Part shown: piece by piece, positions 12,693 through 25,300 of the stretch
How the letters are laid out: every line of letters starts with the position of its first letter
Numbering within the stretch: the stretch's first letter is position 1
Assembly (NCBI GenBank): GCA_037176705.1
Contig: CM073885.1
Location: 165,220,290 to 165,284,289 of the forward strand
Source of the DNA: Molossus alvarezi
Lineage: Eukaryota; Chordata; Mammalia; Chiroptera; Molossidae
DNA length: 64,000 nt
Direction of reading: 5' to 3'
Translations under genes and position numbers: made by a program
The notes under the pieces: model-generated
What the model saw: the letters and a program-made list of their open reading frames with translations, nothing else
The model's database searches: none
What the model was told of the DNA's origin: nothing

Positions 12693-12927
12693 TAACAACT
12701 TCATATGAAAATATATTCACTTAAAGCATAATAACAATTTCACTTTACAAAACAATAATATAAATGTAAGGAAACAAATTGGCATTTTTGTGATAAATTC
12801 AAATTTCTTATTAAAGAGAGATTAAGATAATTTAGTTGAAGTTCATCAAAATTAATTCAAATAAGACTTTCAGAATCACTGTCTGGATATGAAGAAATAC
12901 TGTAACCATCTTTTAGTCACTTTAAAA

Positions 12928-13028
12928 TTATCCATACAGGACTTTGATTAATTTAGCTACTACATGAACGTTGAGACTATTTCCAAGTAGACGATAACGC
13001 TGCTTCACTGTTATATTTTCAGGAAATC
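12928..13028 (-). CDS. TRDMT1: TRDMT1 exon 11 (last coding exon, motif X)
   Basis: 101 coding bp. Acceptor ttccag at 13029-13034. Encodes [20 protein letters not shown], then [12 protein letters not shown] and a TAA stop at 12928-12930. The GNS of motif X (374-376) closes the SAM pocket. The C-terminus has the same length as human (ends Gly rather than Glu). Confidence 0.96.
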
Positions 13029-15948
13029 CTGGAAAAGAGAGAGAACAATTTATAGCACAATCATTTGTAATAAAAACTTTCAAAGATAAAACGATATATC
13101 CTTTAGTAAGAGCACAGTGCTCATTTTTATAAATAAGTCCCTAAGGCAGTGGTTCTCAACCTTCCTAATGCTGCGGACCCTTTAATCCAGCTCCTCATGT
13201 AGTATGTGGGCGTATCTGCATGTGGGCGGACCCGCCTGAAGACAGACAGAGGAGCGATGACTCGGTTCCTAAGACCATAGGAAATATGTGTTTTCTGATG
13301 GTCTTAGGCGACCCCTGTGAAAGGGTTGTTTGACCCCCAAAGGGGTCACGACCCACAGGTTGAGAACCACTGTTAAGGTCTCCACTAAGTTAAATTAACA
13401 AATGATAATTTAGAGCCAAAAATATTATGTAACAGTACATTGCTTATACAATGTGATACTGTCATATCACATTACATATCATATTATGCACAGTGCACAC
13501 ACATAATATACATATGACATCTACAGAATTCCTAGAAATATGTGTATTAGTACACTTTAGGAAAAGCAGTAGCTACCATTATTTCATAGCTGTTATATTT
13601 AATGACAGGTTTTTGGAGATACAATTCACATTCTATGAAATTCACTCTTTTAAAGCGTACAATTCAGTGGTTTTTAGTATAGTCACAAATTTTGACTACA
13701 TCTCCATTATTTAATTCCAGAACATTTTAATCACCTTTTCTCAAAAAGAAAGCCAGCCCACAGCTAACATCATACTCAATGGTGAAATGCTGAAAATCTT
13801 CCTCTAAGATCAGGAACAAGACAAGGGTGTCCATTCCCACCATTTTTTATTTTTTAAAGGAAGTTACATTTTTTATATGGTTTTATTGATTTTTCAGAGA
13901 GAGAGGAAGGGAGAGATAGAAACACTGATGTGAGATAGAAACATCAATCGGCTGCCTCCTGCACACCGCCTACTAGTGATCGAGCCTGAAACCTGGACAT
14001 GTGCCCTGACCTCTCAGTCCAAGGGACAAAGCTCAATCCACTGAGCCACACTGGCCGGGTAATTCTCACCATTTTTATTCAGCAAAAGTATTGGAATTCC
14101 TTGTTAGAATAATTAGTCAAGAAAAAGAAATACAATTTGGAAAGGAAGAAGTAACATTATCACTATTTGCAGATGACATGATATTGTATACAAAAACTCA
14201 ACCAAAAACTGGTTAGAATAAACAAATTGAGTAAAATTGCAGATAAAAAAATCAACATACAAAAATCTGCTGTATTTCTATACACTAATAATGAACTATC
14301 AGAAGGAGAAATTAAGAAAACAATGCAAGCCCTGGCCGGTTTGGCTCAGCAGTTAGAGCGTCAGCCTGCGGTCCAGAGAGACCCGGGTTCAGTTCCCGCT
14401 AAGGGCATGTACCTTGGCTGCAGTTTGTCCCCGGCCCTGGTTGGGTCGTGTGGGTGGTGGCCACTCGATGTGTCCCTTTCACGTCGATGTTTCTCTCTCT
14501 CTCTTCCCCCCTCCCACTCTATCTGAACAAAATATCAAAAAATGTCCTTGGGTGAGGATAAAAAAAAAAAAAAGAAAAGAAAACAATGCAATTTACAACT
14601 GCATAAAAATGAATTAAATACTTAGGAAGAAATTCAATCAGGAGGCAAAAGACCTGTATACTAAAAACTATGGCACATTCATGAAAGAAACTGAAGAAGA
14701 CAGAGATAAATGTGAAGATACTCCATGCTCATGGATTAGAAAAACTAATATTATTAAAATGTTCACATTACTTAAAGTAATCTACAGATCCAACATAATA
14801 CCTAATGAAATTCCCATGGCTATTTTCACAGAAATAGAATATACATCCTAAAATTCATTTGGAACCACAAAAGACCCAAATAGCAAAAACAATTTTGAGA
14901 AAGAACAAAGCTGGAAGCATCATGTTGCCTTATTTCAAACTACATTTGGAATCTAAAGAAATCAAAACAGAATGGGACTAGTATAAAAACAGACTCCAAA
15001 GGAACAGAATAGAGCATGCAGAAATAAACCCATGCATATATATGTGGTCAATTACTTTACGACAAAGAAGGCAAGAATATAAAATGGGGAAAAGATAGTT
15101 TTTACAATCACTGGTGCTAAACAAATTGGACAGTCCCATGCAAAAGAATGAAAATTGAATATCTTACATTGCACACAAAAATTATCTCAAAATGGATTAA
15201 AGACTTGAACATAAAACCTGAAACCATAAAACTCCTAGAAGAAAACATAAATGTAAGCTCCTTGACATAGGTCTTGTGGATGATTTTTTTAATATATGAC
15301 TCCAAGAGCAAAGGCAAAAATAGACAAAAACAATAACTTAATAGCTTATGCAGAGCAAAGAAAATCATCAACAAAACAAAAAGGCAACTTACTGAATGGG
15401 AAAAAACATTTGTAAATCAGGTATCTGATAATGGGTTAATACCCAAAATATATAAAGAACTCATATAACTCAATAGCAAAAAACAAAAACAAAAAACCAA
15501 ACAATTCAATTAAAAAACCAGCAGAAGATCTGAATAGACATTTTTCCAAGAAGACATACAGATGGCCAACAGACTCATGAAAAAAGTCCAACATCAGGAA
15601 ATGCAAGTCAACACTAAAATGAAATATTACTTCACACCTGTTAGAATGGCTGTAATCAAAAAGAGAAGTCCTAACAAGTTGGTGAGGCTGTGGAAAAAGG
15701 GAACTCTTGTACACGGTTGATGGGAATGCAAATTGGCTAAGTCACCGTGGAAAACGTATTTTTTTAGAAAAGCAGAGCAACCCTAGTTCAATCTTGTTTG
15801 AAGTGGGGGCAGAACAAGGAGGAAGGAGGGTCAATGGGGGAAAAAAGGAGGGACATCTGTAATACTTTCAACAATAATGATAAATTTTAAAAAACGGTAA
15901 TACTGTATTCCATATTTGAAAGCTAAGAGGGCACACCTTAAGTCCTCA

Positions 15949-15985
<37 letters not shown>

Positions 15986-18900
15986 TGTAACTATGGTGGC
16001 AAATGTTAACTAGCCTTATTGTGGTGACCAATTCACAGTGTATACAAATAACCAATCCCTATTGTACACCTGAAACTGACACACTATTATATATCAATTA
16101 CACCTCAATTTTTTAAAAAGCCCATACCCAGTAGCTGTCACTCACCATTTCCCCTCCCTGCCCTTTAGCCAGTAATCTACTTTCTGTCTCTATGGACATT
16201 CTGAACATTTCATATAATTGGAACCATACAATATGCCGCTTTCGTTCCTCGCTTCTTTCACTTAGCATAATGTTTTCAAGGTTCATTTATGTCACAGAAT
16301 GTACTAATACTTCATTCCTCTGTATGGCCAAATAATATTCTATTGTATGGATATACTGCATTTTATTTATCCATTCATCCATTGATAGAAGTCTGGGTTG
16401 TTTCTACTTTTTGATTATTATGAATAATGCTATTATTAACATTAAGTATAAGTTTTTGCATGGACATTCATTTTTAATTCTCTTGGATGTATACCTAGGG
16501 GTGAAATTGCTGGGTCAAACAAAAACTCTATGTTTAACATTTGGGGAACTGTCAGGCTATTTTTCCAAAGCGGCTGTACCATTTGATATTTTCATCAGCA
16601 CTATACAAAGGATCTGATTTCTTCACATTTTTTTTTAAACATTGGTATCATTTGATGTTTTGTGGTTTTGACTTACATTTCCCTCATAACTAATGCTGTT
16701 GAACATCTTTTCATGTGCTTATTGGCCATTTGTTTATTTTCTTCAGAGAAATGTCTAATCAAATCCTTTTCCCATTTTTAACTCTGATTATTTTTCTTTT
16801 TATTGTTGAATTGTAAGAGTTCTTTAGTTGTTCTGGATATGAGTTCCTCACTGTTGTTTTTTATATTCTGCTTCTACAAATTGACTTTCTCATGCTGAAT
16901 TTCTAATTTGCTACATTCTTTTTCAAAACAAAATGGGCCACAGATACTGCTTTTGCAGGAACAAAGCCGTGTGAGTTTCAACATAAAAGACTGCCTGTGC
17001 TCAGAGTGCAGAGCATAATGTTAGTTACAATGTTAGAAATTCACATTCAGTATACTTTAGCATAGCAATTATATATATATATATGTAAAAGCAAGTTAGA
17101 TAATAAAATGAAGGAATGGAAGAGCATTAAGAATAGCAAAATTTCATATACTTGTGAGGACCAAAAGGTAGAGTGGATTAGGATAAAGTGTCTTCATCAA
17201 CACTTGGCATTATACTTACTACAATAAAATAACATGATTGCCATAATAAAACTATATTTGCAATTGAGCATGATCATAAAATTGCTATTATAAAGATAAC
17301 ATGTCTTATGCAAGTGTATTAGTCATCTCGAAAATTAGTAAATTCAAAGTAGCCAGAGGTACAATTATATCTACAAACAGACTTTTAAAATATCATAAGG
17401 ATAATCTTTTGCAATATTAAGATTAAATCAGAGAAAAAGAAAAATTTGAAAACAAGTCAGATTTGTAAAAATTATATACGTGTATTTTATATATAAATAT
17501 AGATACTAAAATCTAAACTAGCTTATGAAAAAATTACATAATTTTTAAAAAGGTGCCTTTTTAAAAACTTAGGAACCTCAGAGGGAAGTTGGGGAGGTGG
17601 AGTGGAAGAGATAAATCAAAGAATTTAGATGCATATATACATAACCAATGGACACAGACAATTGTGTGATGAAGGTGGGGATTGGGGGAGCAGAGGGGAG
17701 GAGATCTATGGGAGGAAAAGGGCGGACGGGGGGACATTTATAATACTTTCAGCAATAAAGATTTTAAAAAGTACATAACATACAAAACAATAATAATCCT
17801 CATAAACAAACAAACAAAAAAACAGAATCAGTGAGGTCAAGATAGCAGCTTTCATTCAGTAGGTGGTGAGTGTTTCTCTCTTCCAAAGCCTGCTGTCTCA
17901 CAAAGGCATGCCACTAGCCACAAGGGGAACCAGGAAAAATGAACGGAAAAATCCATGCAAATCCATCACTGTCAGTGGACAGGCAGCTCAAACAATGCCT
18001 ATTTTGGACCTAGAATCAATAATGTCAAAAGTACACGTGAAGGACAGTCCGTCGGAGGCTGCTCAGTGGTGATATCAGGGCAAGTTTGACTATACAGATT
18101 ACATATTTTAAAAGAGGGTTAACCAATGAAAAGGTTTTCTTATATGCACTATACATATTTTCAGAGAGCTATGAAAAATCCTATTTCATCTATCTAAAAT
18201 TTTTAAATAATGAGGAAAATATTTATAAAGTAAAGGCTATAAAAATGAATAACTGTTCATGATTTACAAGATAAAAGCTGACACTTAAATTTTGTATTGT
18301 GTGTCAGTGTGTGAATATTTTACGTATACTAACTTACTTGTCTCAAGTCAACCTTATGAATTTGGTGCTGCACTATCTCCATTTTATAGAGGCATAAACT
18401 AAGGCAGAGAGTGGTTAAGGTAGAGCTAGGATTCAAACTCACTCAGTCTGACTCTGGGGTCCACGCTTAGTTTCAATATAATGAAAGTGATGACTAATAC
18501 TTGAAAAAGCACTCAAATAAAACTTATAAATTAGTTGTTGTTAGACAGTAAATAACTTTTCTCTCTTCAAAGTACAATTTGAAAGTACTATTGAAAGTAC
18601 CTTTGATTGCTCATTCTAAAAAAGGAAAAAAAATAACAAGGAAAGAAGACTGGGAATTAAATTTTTGAGTTTAATTCTCAGCTCTTTGTTTGTTTTATGA
18701 TGTTCTCATCTTGTGATGTAAACTAAGACAAGCAAAGTCTGTGTTTTTCTTAAATAAAACTTCCCAGGATATTTGTGACTGAATGAAATCACCGAGAAAA
18801 AGGCAGAGCACAAAATAAAGCTGGTTGCTGTGACCACACTCAGAGAGTCAATTACCAAGAGGGTAGTCAAGTCATATTAGTGGTTTGTTCCCACTATACA

Positions 18901-21900
18901 AAGGATGTGTTCTAAAACATCATCTGTAAATCTATTATTTACAATTTAAAACATGATCCATTTAGCCCATTATGTTGCTTCAAAAATAGTACTGTATTAC
19001 TATCACAACACTATTGGATTTAGCAGTTTGGCTTTTCTGAATTCAAACTCCAGAGTTATCGAAAACACACTCCTGTCTTGTGTAGCCCCCGGAGCATGAT
19101 AAGGAGGTCTGTCCTTCCCCTTCTCTGAGCCAGGGGCTGGGAACACACCCACCCAGCCTAGGACAAGGCACCTCCCAGGCAAGAGCACGGGGCGCCAAGG
19201 AAGTGGGCTCGGGGAGAGGGAGGGCTGTTCTAAGAAGCAAAGGCAATGTGTCTCATCTCGTAATGGGAACTCCCCCTGAAACTCTTGGACTGCAGAAAGC
19301 GAGGACTTTGGCTCACTCTACAGCTGTATCTGTGTTGTGCTGTTCTTGAGATGCCCTGCTTCAGATCCCCTAAATCTCATCAGTTCCGGCCTCTGTGCTC
19401 CTGAGTCACCCTTTCTTTCCACTAGGGCCGTTCCTTCCTAGACCACTTCTCCACCTTCTCTTTTCCCCACGAAAACTCTATGGGGAAGGACAAAGGTGCA
19501 TAATTAATAAGAAGGTATCTTCGAGGAGAATAACCCCCTCACACAAATATAATAAAATTCCTCAACCTTCTTTTAATTTCTTCATAAAAAAGACAATTCC
19601 AAGCATTCTTTCAAACAATCTAGTGTGGGGTTATTGGAACAGGACCTCTGAAAGCAAGAACATAAGCTGAAGAAAGGGTATTGTTAACACCCATCCACAG
19701 GGAGAGGGGATGAATTGCTGATCTGGCTCTCTGTCCCTGAAAATCGCTCAGGACCATTACTGTAGTCAAAGGAGAGGGAGAATGAAGTCTGAAGGGAATG
19801 GTCTGAAGCAGGTTATAAATGAACATGGAAAGACAAGGAAAGAAAAATGTCAATAATTGCACAATCAGGAAAGAAAAAAGGTTTATCACATCCATCTGTC
19901 TGAGCAAGAATTGCTTCATAAAATACAAATATGAGTCCCTAATGAATTTTGGAATCTTTAATAAATGAAAGATGAGGTCTGTGTGTACCCCACATACCAA
20001 ACTCTGAAGGAAATCCAAGGAGATTTGCTATTTCTTTAGGAGTGAAATATCGAAGTTTAAGCATTAACAATTTGGTTATCTTTTCTTCTTGTGACAAACT
20101 GGTAAGAGATTTGTAGATATCCTCAACCTGTGAGAAAAAAAAAACAAAACAAGATAACTGATAAAGTAGAATGGAACCAGGTTGTTAGGATCAGATCAGC
20201 TACTTTGAGACAGTTTAAAGACAACAGGTATATATTGCAAGGAAATGATTGGCACACGTGTCAGTGTAGCTTCTTGGTATAGCAAGACCACATACATAAA
20301 GAACTTCTGTAAATGCACAATTATCAGTCATCTCACATGGATAATGAGACTTCTGTTTCAAAGCTTTAAGGTAGAATGTAATGGATTATCTTGGTTAGGG
20401 CAGTTTTATTTTCAGATCCTAATATCCCTAAAGAATATGGAAGAGTTTTTCCTGATCATTTATTTTGATACTAAACAAGTGTCCTTTAAATAGTTTTCAA
20501 TCAGTTAGCTTCTGCAGTTCTTTTGTCTCCTATATACGCAACATGGGAGACTATTCCACTTATAGGAGGCATGAGAATATGTGTTTATTATCAGAAGGCT
20601 CGTTAACTGAGGTGCTTTGTTGACAACCAGTTCATAAAATGTATAAGGTAGTTGAGTAGTCACCTGTCTTAGGAAATTCATACTGTGCATTTTGTTTTTA
20701 ATAACATAATTAGCCCCCAATCCTAATGGGATACAGGTAAGCACTGTGTTCAAACCCGTCATTTAATCTTTAAACTCCTGAATTCCCAACTCACTTGCAT
20801 TCCTGTTAAGCACTCTTAAGTTTTGTTGACAAAGTTACATTTAAAAATGAACATAACAGTCTGAAGAACAGGGTAGTCCCAGAGACGTGGAAGTAGGGTA
20901 CAGACTGACAATCCCCAGAAAAGAGAGTGTGTGGGGGGGGGGAAATAAACCACAGAACTGATATGCATGTATGCATGACCAATGGACATGGACAGCAAAG
21001 CTGGGCACAGGGCGGGGAGGGAGGGGGAGGAGGGTGTCAATAGGGGAAAAAAGAGAAACATCTGTAACATAAATAAATACATAAATAAAAGAGAGTCAGT
21101 ACTGTCCTTGAGCTTATCCTTTCTAAAGAGGTAATGAGGAAGGAAAACCCTCAGGAAAATGAAAGTAAATTGTTAAGGCTCATCTCTATACCTTTTCCAA
21201 TTTTGAATTCTACAAAAATCCTGTGAAAGACTAGTGAATGTTTCAATCACATTAGATTAAATCATATTAAAATCTGGTTCCTTATTAAAATAAAATAGAA
21301 AACAATGGGAATATAGTCTGCTGTAACACATGACAGCACAGAGCAAAAAGCCTCTTCAATAAACTATATAATGGGCTCATCAATGGTGATATAAACCCTG
21401 AAAATGAACAAAAGCTTAATGTTCAACAGATCAGGATACTTGCAGTGGCATTTCTGATCCCTCAAAAATTAAATCATAAGAATACAAACAATAAATGACA
21501 ATAAAACATAAAAGAAGTATAGGGAAAGATACAAAAAAAAACAACAACTTGATCAAAAAATGAAGTCAATTTTACAATGCTTACCAGGTATATATCATTA
21601 AAATATTTACTATTTATGATCAATTTCATCAGATCATTTTCTTAAAATAAAATATATTTAGTAAATATGATTTCTCAAATACAGACATTCATTTGCTTCT
21701 GATAGGATTTTTACCATGAGTACATTTTATTAATAGTAAGAGTTTAAATCAGTATAAAAGAAGATAATGTAATTTCATTTCAAACTTATTTAAAAGTATA
21801 AACCTTGCAATACATCAAGCGTATATGCAATCATGATACCAGAGAGTTTATAACTGAACTATTAATAAAATGCTTTGCTAAAACATAGATTTATTTCCCT

Positions 21901-22355
21901 AAAAGTCAGTTTTATAGTATGTGCTCCAAAGGAAGTCTCTAATATTAAGATATTTGTGCATAATTTTAGAGAAATTAACTACTCTTCACTGCATGTCAAT
22001 TACTTTTTATGGAATTAAAAATACAGATGGGTCTGGCCTGTGTGGCTCAGTGGTTGAATGTTGACCCATGCACCAAGAGGTCGCCGGTTCGATTGCTGGT
22101 CATGGCACATGACCAGGTTGTGGGCCCGATCCCCAGTGGGGGGCATGCAGGAGGCGGCTAGTCAATGTTCTCTCACATCAATGTTCTATCTCTCTCTCCC
22201 TCTCACTTCCTCTCTCTCCAAAATCAATAAAGGGGGGAAAATACAGAAGAATAAAAAGAAAATAGAAGCATAAATATTCTTTGTACATACACTTATTCAA
22301 CAGAAAATTTTCTATAGTAAAGAATTACTACATCTGAATATAAATATGAATGGAT

Positions 22356-22388
<33 letters not shown>

Positions 22389-25300
22389 ATATTAATTCCC
22401 AATAGAACAAGTAAAATTAGTTTGACATTCTCAAATTTTAAGTATTAAACATAAATTTTAAATAATTTTCAAATATTTTAGTTCTAAAGATGCATCGTAC
22501 CTGCACATCCTCTGTGGTCTGTAGCACGGATCCTGTCCCTTCTATGTACCTTCCATAACTGAAAAGTTAACACAAATATTACACAGCATCTAAGGTATTT
22601 GTTAATGCAAAATTTCTTAAATTTATATCCTTCTGAAATTTTCTGAATATCATCACATAAATATGCTTAATAATTTAAAAATTACTGGGCATGGGATATA
22701 GATCATTTTATTTAAAATTCTCAGATACAAAATTTGTCATATTTTTTGAGTTATGTAAATACTATTTTGAATTATGTAATACCAATTGTCATTTCTTTGT
22801 ATTGTCATTTTAAAATGTTCATCACTAGTATGAACTTGTTACAACTTTGTATACAAATACCATTCAGTATTTGCATCCTTTCCACTTTAAACCAAATGTT
22901 ACGTAGGTGAAAATAAATTGCTGCTCTTTTTCATAATGCCAGACCCACATTTCTTCTCATGGACGAAAGGCCCTCCTCTCCAACACCGTGGCGAACGGGC
23001 CACTGAAGGTGTGTCTGCCTCTTCCCATGACAGTACGATTTTACTCTTTTCATGCAACGGTGAGACCACTGCAAGGTATTAGCAATGCTTCTGCCCCTAA
23101 GATCATTGCCAAGCTGGTGTTCAATATATTATCATTATTATTTTTCATAATAGATCTATATAAAATATAAGTTAAATAAGTAAAGTCACACCAGGAAAAA
23201 ACTGTTTTCAAATTGTTTTCTCATATATCATTATATGTGTATGTTTATATTATCTACACTAAAAGACACATTTATAGTAGGCTTCTTTTATATCATCTTT
23301 ATAATTACCAAAAAAAAAAAAATCAAGGTTGTTTTTTATTATAAAATTGGTAAGTCTTGTCTTATTAGAATCCTAAAAAGAACCTATTGAACTAGGAAAT
23401 AGACAAGAACTGAGTGAAGTCTTTTAAGGTAACGAAAAGCAATAAATCCATTCCCTTGGAAGTACAGGAGCAAAATACAATAAAATCAGAATGAGTCTGG
23501 TATGATTATATCAGGATCATAATGCCTTGCGCAAGACAGCTAGTTAGTAGGTAAAAAGAGAAGGCTTGATGTGGCAAATCACACAACTACTTATCAAATG
23601 AAGTTAAATGGCATTAACAAAGCCGAGTCAGGGATCTTTTTACATTTTCTGAAAAGACCTAATTTTTACATTCTTCCTAGGTTTTAAAAATTGATAAAAA
23701 ATATATTAATATTCAAGAAATAACCCACAGAAATTATGATATATCGATACCATGAGAACAAAAAGTTCTTTATGTACTCATATGCAATAATATCCCATTT
23801 ATGTTGTGCAATAAAAAAGGGCACATAATAGATATAATATGTTGACACTTAAAGTAGGGTCAAAAATCTAGGTGTATGTTTAAATACACCCTCCCACATA
23901 ATGCCTCTGGCGCTGGAAGATTAGACCGTAAGTTGAAACCACTGGTTGCATGTGGAGAGGGAAACTGAATGGCCAAGAGACAGCATGGAAGGGAGTCTTA
24001 AAATGTTAGTACGTTTTGCATTTTGAACCATGAAAACATATTACTTATTTAAAAAACTGAATAAAATTTAAAATGTATTCTAACATGAGCCAGATGATTC
24101 CATTTTACATTTTGATCCTAAGACTTAATTTCTTCTTATATATTGATCATGAGAGTAGACAAAATTTTTTGAGGTCTGATGTACCATGAAAAGAAAAGTT
24201 CTGAAAAAGAGCAATTCACCATCTACGAAACCGTGTGTCCACCATGGGTAATTAAGCTCCTATGGAAGGCACTAAACAAATGGCGTCATCCTTTATGAGC
24301 ACTTTTGTGGACTGTGCACATAGTTCTGCCAGAAGGAATTTTCACTCATGAAAGCAGCCAATTAAGGGCAAAAAAAATAAATAAATAATTCCCACAGAAA
24401 CATTTTATAAAATGCTCCTCGTTTTAAGAAGAACTAAAAGAAGCAATAGGTATAACAACCTGGTTATTTTGGATATACCATGAATTGTCTCTTTCACACC
24501 TACCCTTTTGTAAAGCACATGGACCTTCTGCAAGTGGGCTTAACAATGTCTAACAAAAGAGCGTATCGCAGCAATGGCTTTGGTGGTAGAAAGTACTGAT
24601 TCATGTCAGCGTCATCTTCAAGAAAATGTTTCAGCATTTGCACAGAGAGATCACTGTCCTGTTGATGTTTCCGGTCAATTTCTTCTGCAGTTTCAAGCTT
24701 AAAAAGAATGGCTTCTTTTCCAGAACACTGTCTGCTGCTATCAAAGCAAACATTTGGTTCAATTTTCTTTCCTTCAATTTTATTTTCTGCATCTACTGCA
24801 TATTTTTGAGGATGTTCAGATTCAATCTGGGGAAACTCCATCAATACCTGGCATTAAGCAAAAATATACAAATTGTCCAAAGCTTTATTAAAAATAAAAG
24901 AAATTAATAATGTCCAGTCAACATTATGCAAAAACTCTTTTAGCGTTTATAAACTTGTCATTAAAAGGATAAAAACTGTGATTTATTTGTATTTATATAA
25001 GTTATTTCAAGTTATTCTTCATACAGCTATAGTGTCATCTGGCTGCAGATTATTTATTTTATGGAGTTACTGCTTTCTGTGCTTATTAATAAAAACATTC
25101 AACAAAGTAACAGGAAGTATGTTGAATAAACATAGAGTACGATATCTGAAAAAAGTTTAAAAAGCAACATTAATATTTCTAGAAAATATGCTTTAAATCA
25201 AAGTTTGTCATCCCTTTCATCAAAAAAGAAAAACTGCAATATACCCATGATCTAAAGGAAAAGTAGTAACTGAAAAAAGAAAAGCAATTTTCACCCTGAA

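Larger units (their letters stand above)
12490..12927 (-). other. TRDMT1: TRDMT1 3' UTR (predicted)
   Basis: AT-rich sequence following the TAA stop. The only AATAAA hexamer on the minus strand in this stretch is at 12516-12511, so cleavage near 12490 is inferred. It contains an alternating TA/TG tract at 12641-12692 that can fold on itself. Confidence 0.65.
13742..16110 (+). mobile_element. L1 ORF2 3' half inserted in older L1
   Basis: Sense-strand ORF2 from the reverse transcriptase region (caatggtgaaatgctgaaaa, gcagatgacatgatattg, i.e. ADDMIL) to an L1MA-type 3' end near 16100 (acctgaaactgacacac). Broken by VES SINEs at 13849-14060 and 14329-14577 and by a short bat L1 3' end at about 15790-15895. 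Many stops; not coding. Confidence 0.85.

Noticed and set aside
22930..23170. Moderate-GC patch in intron 8 as a possible processed pseudogene
   Set aside because: No recognisable protein similarity, no A-tail and no target duplications.
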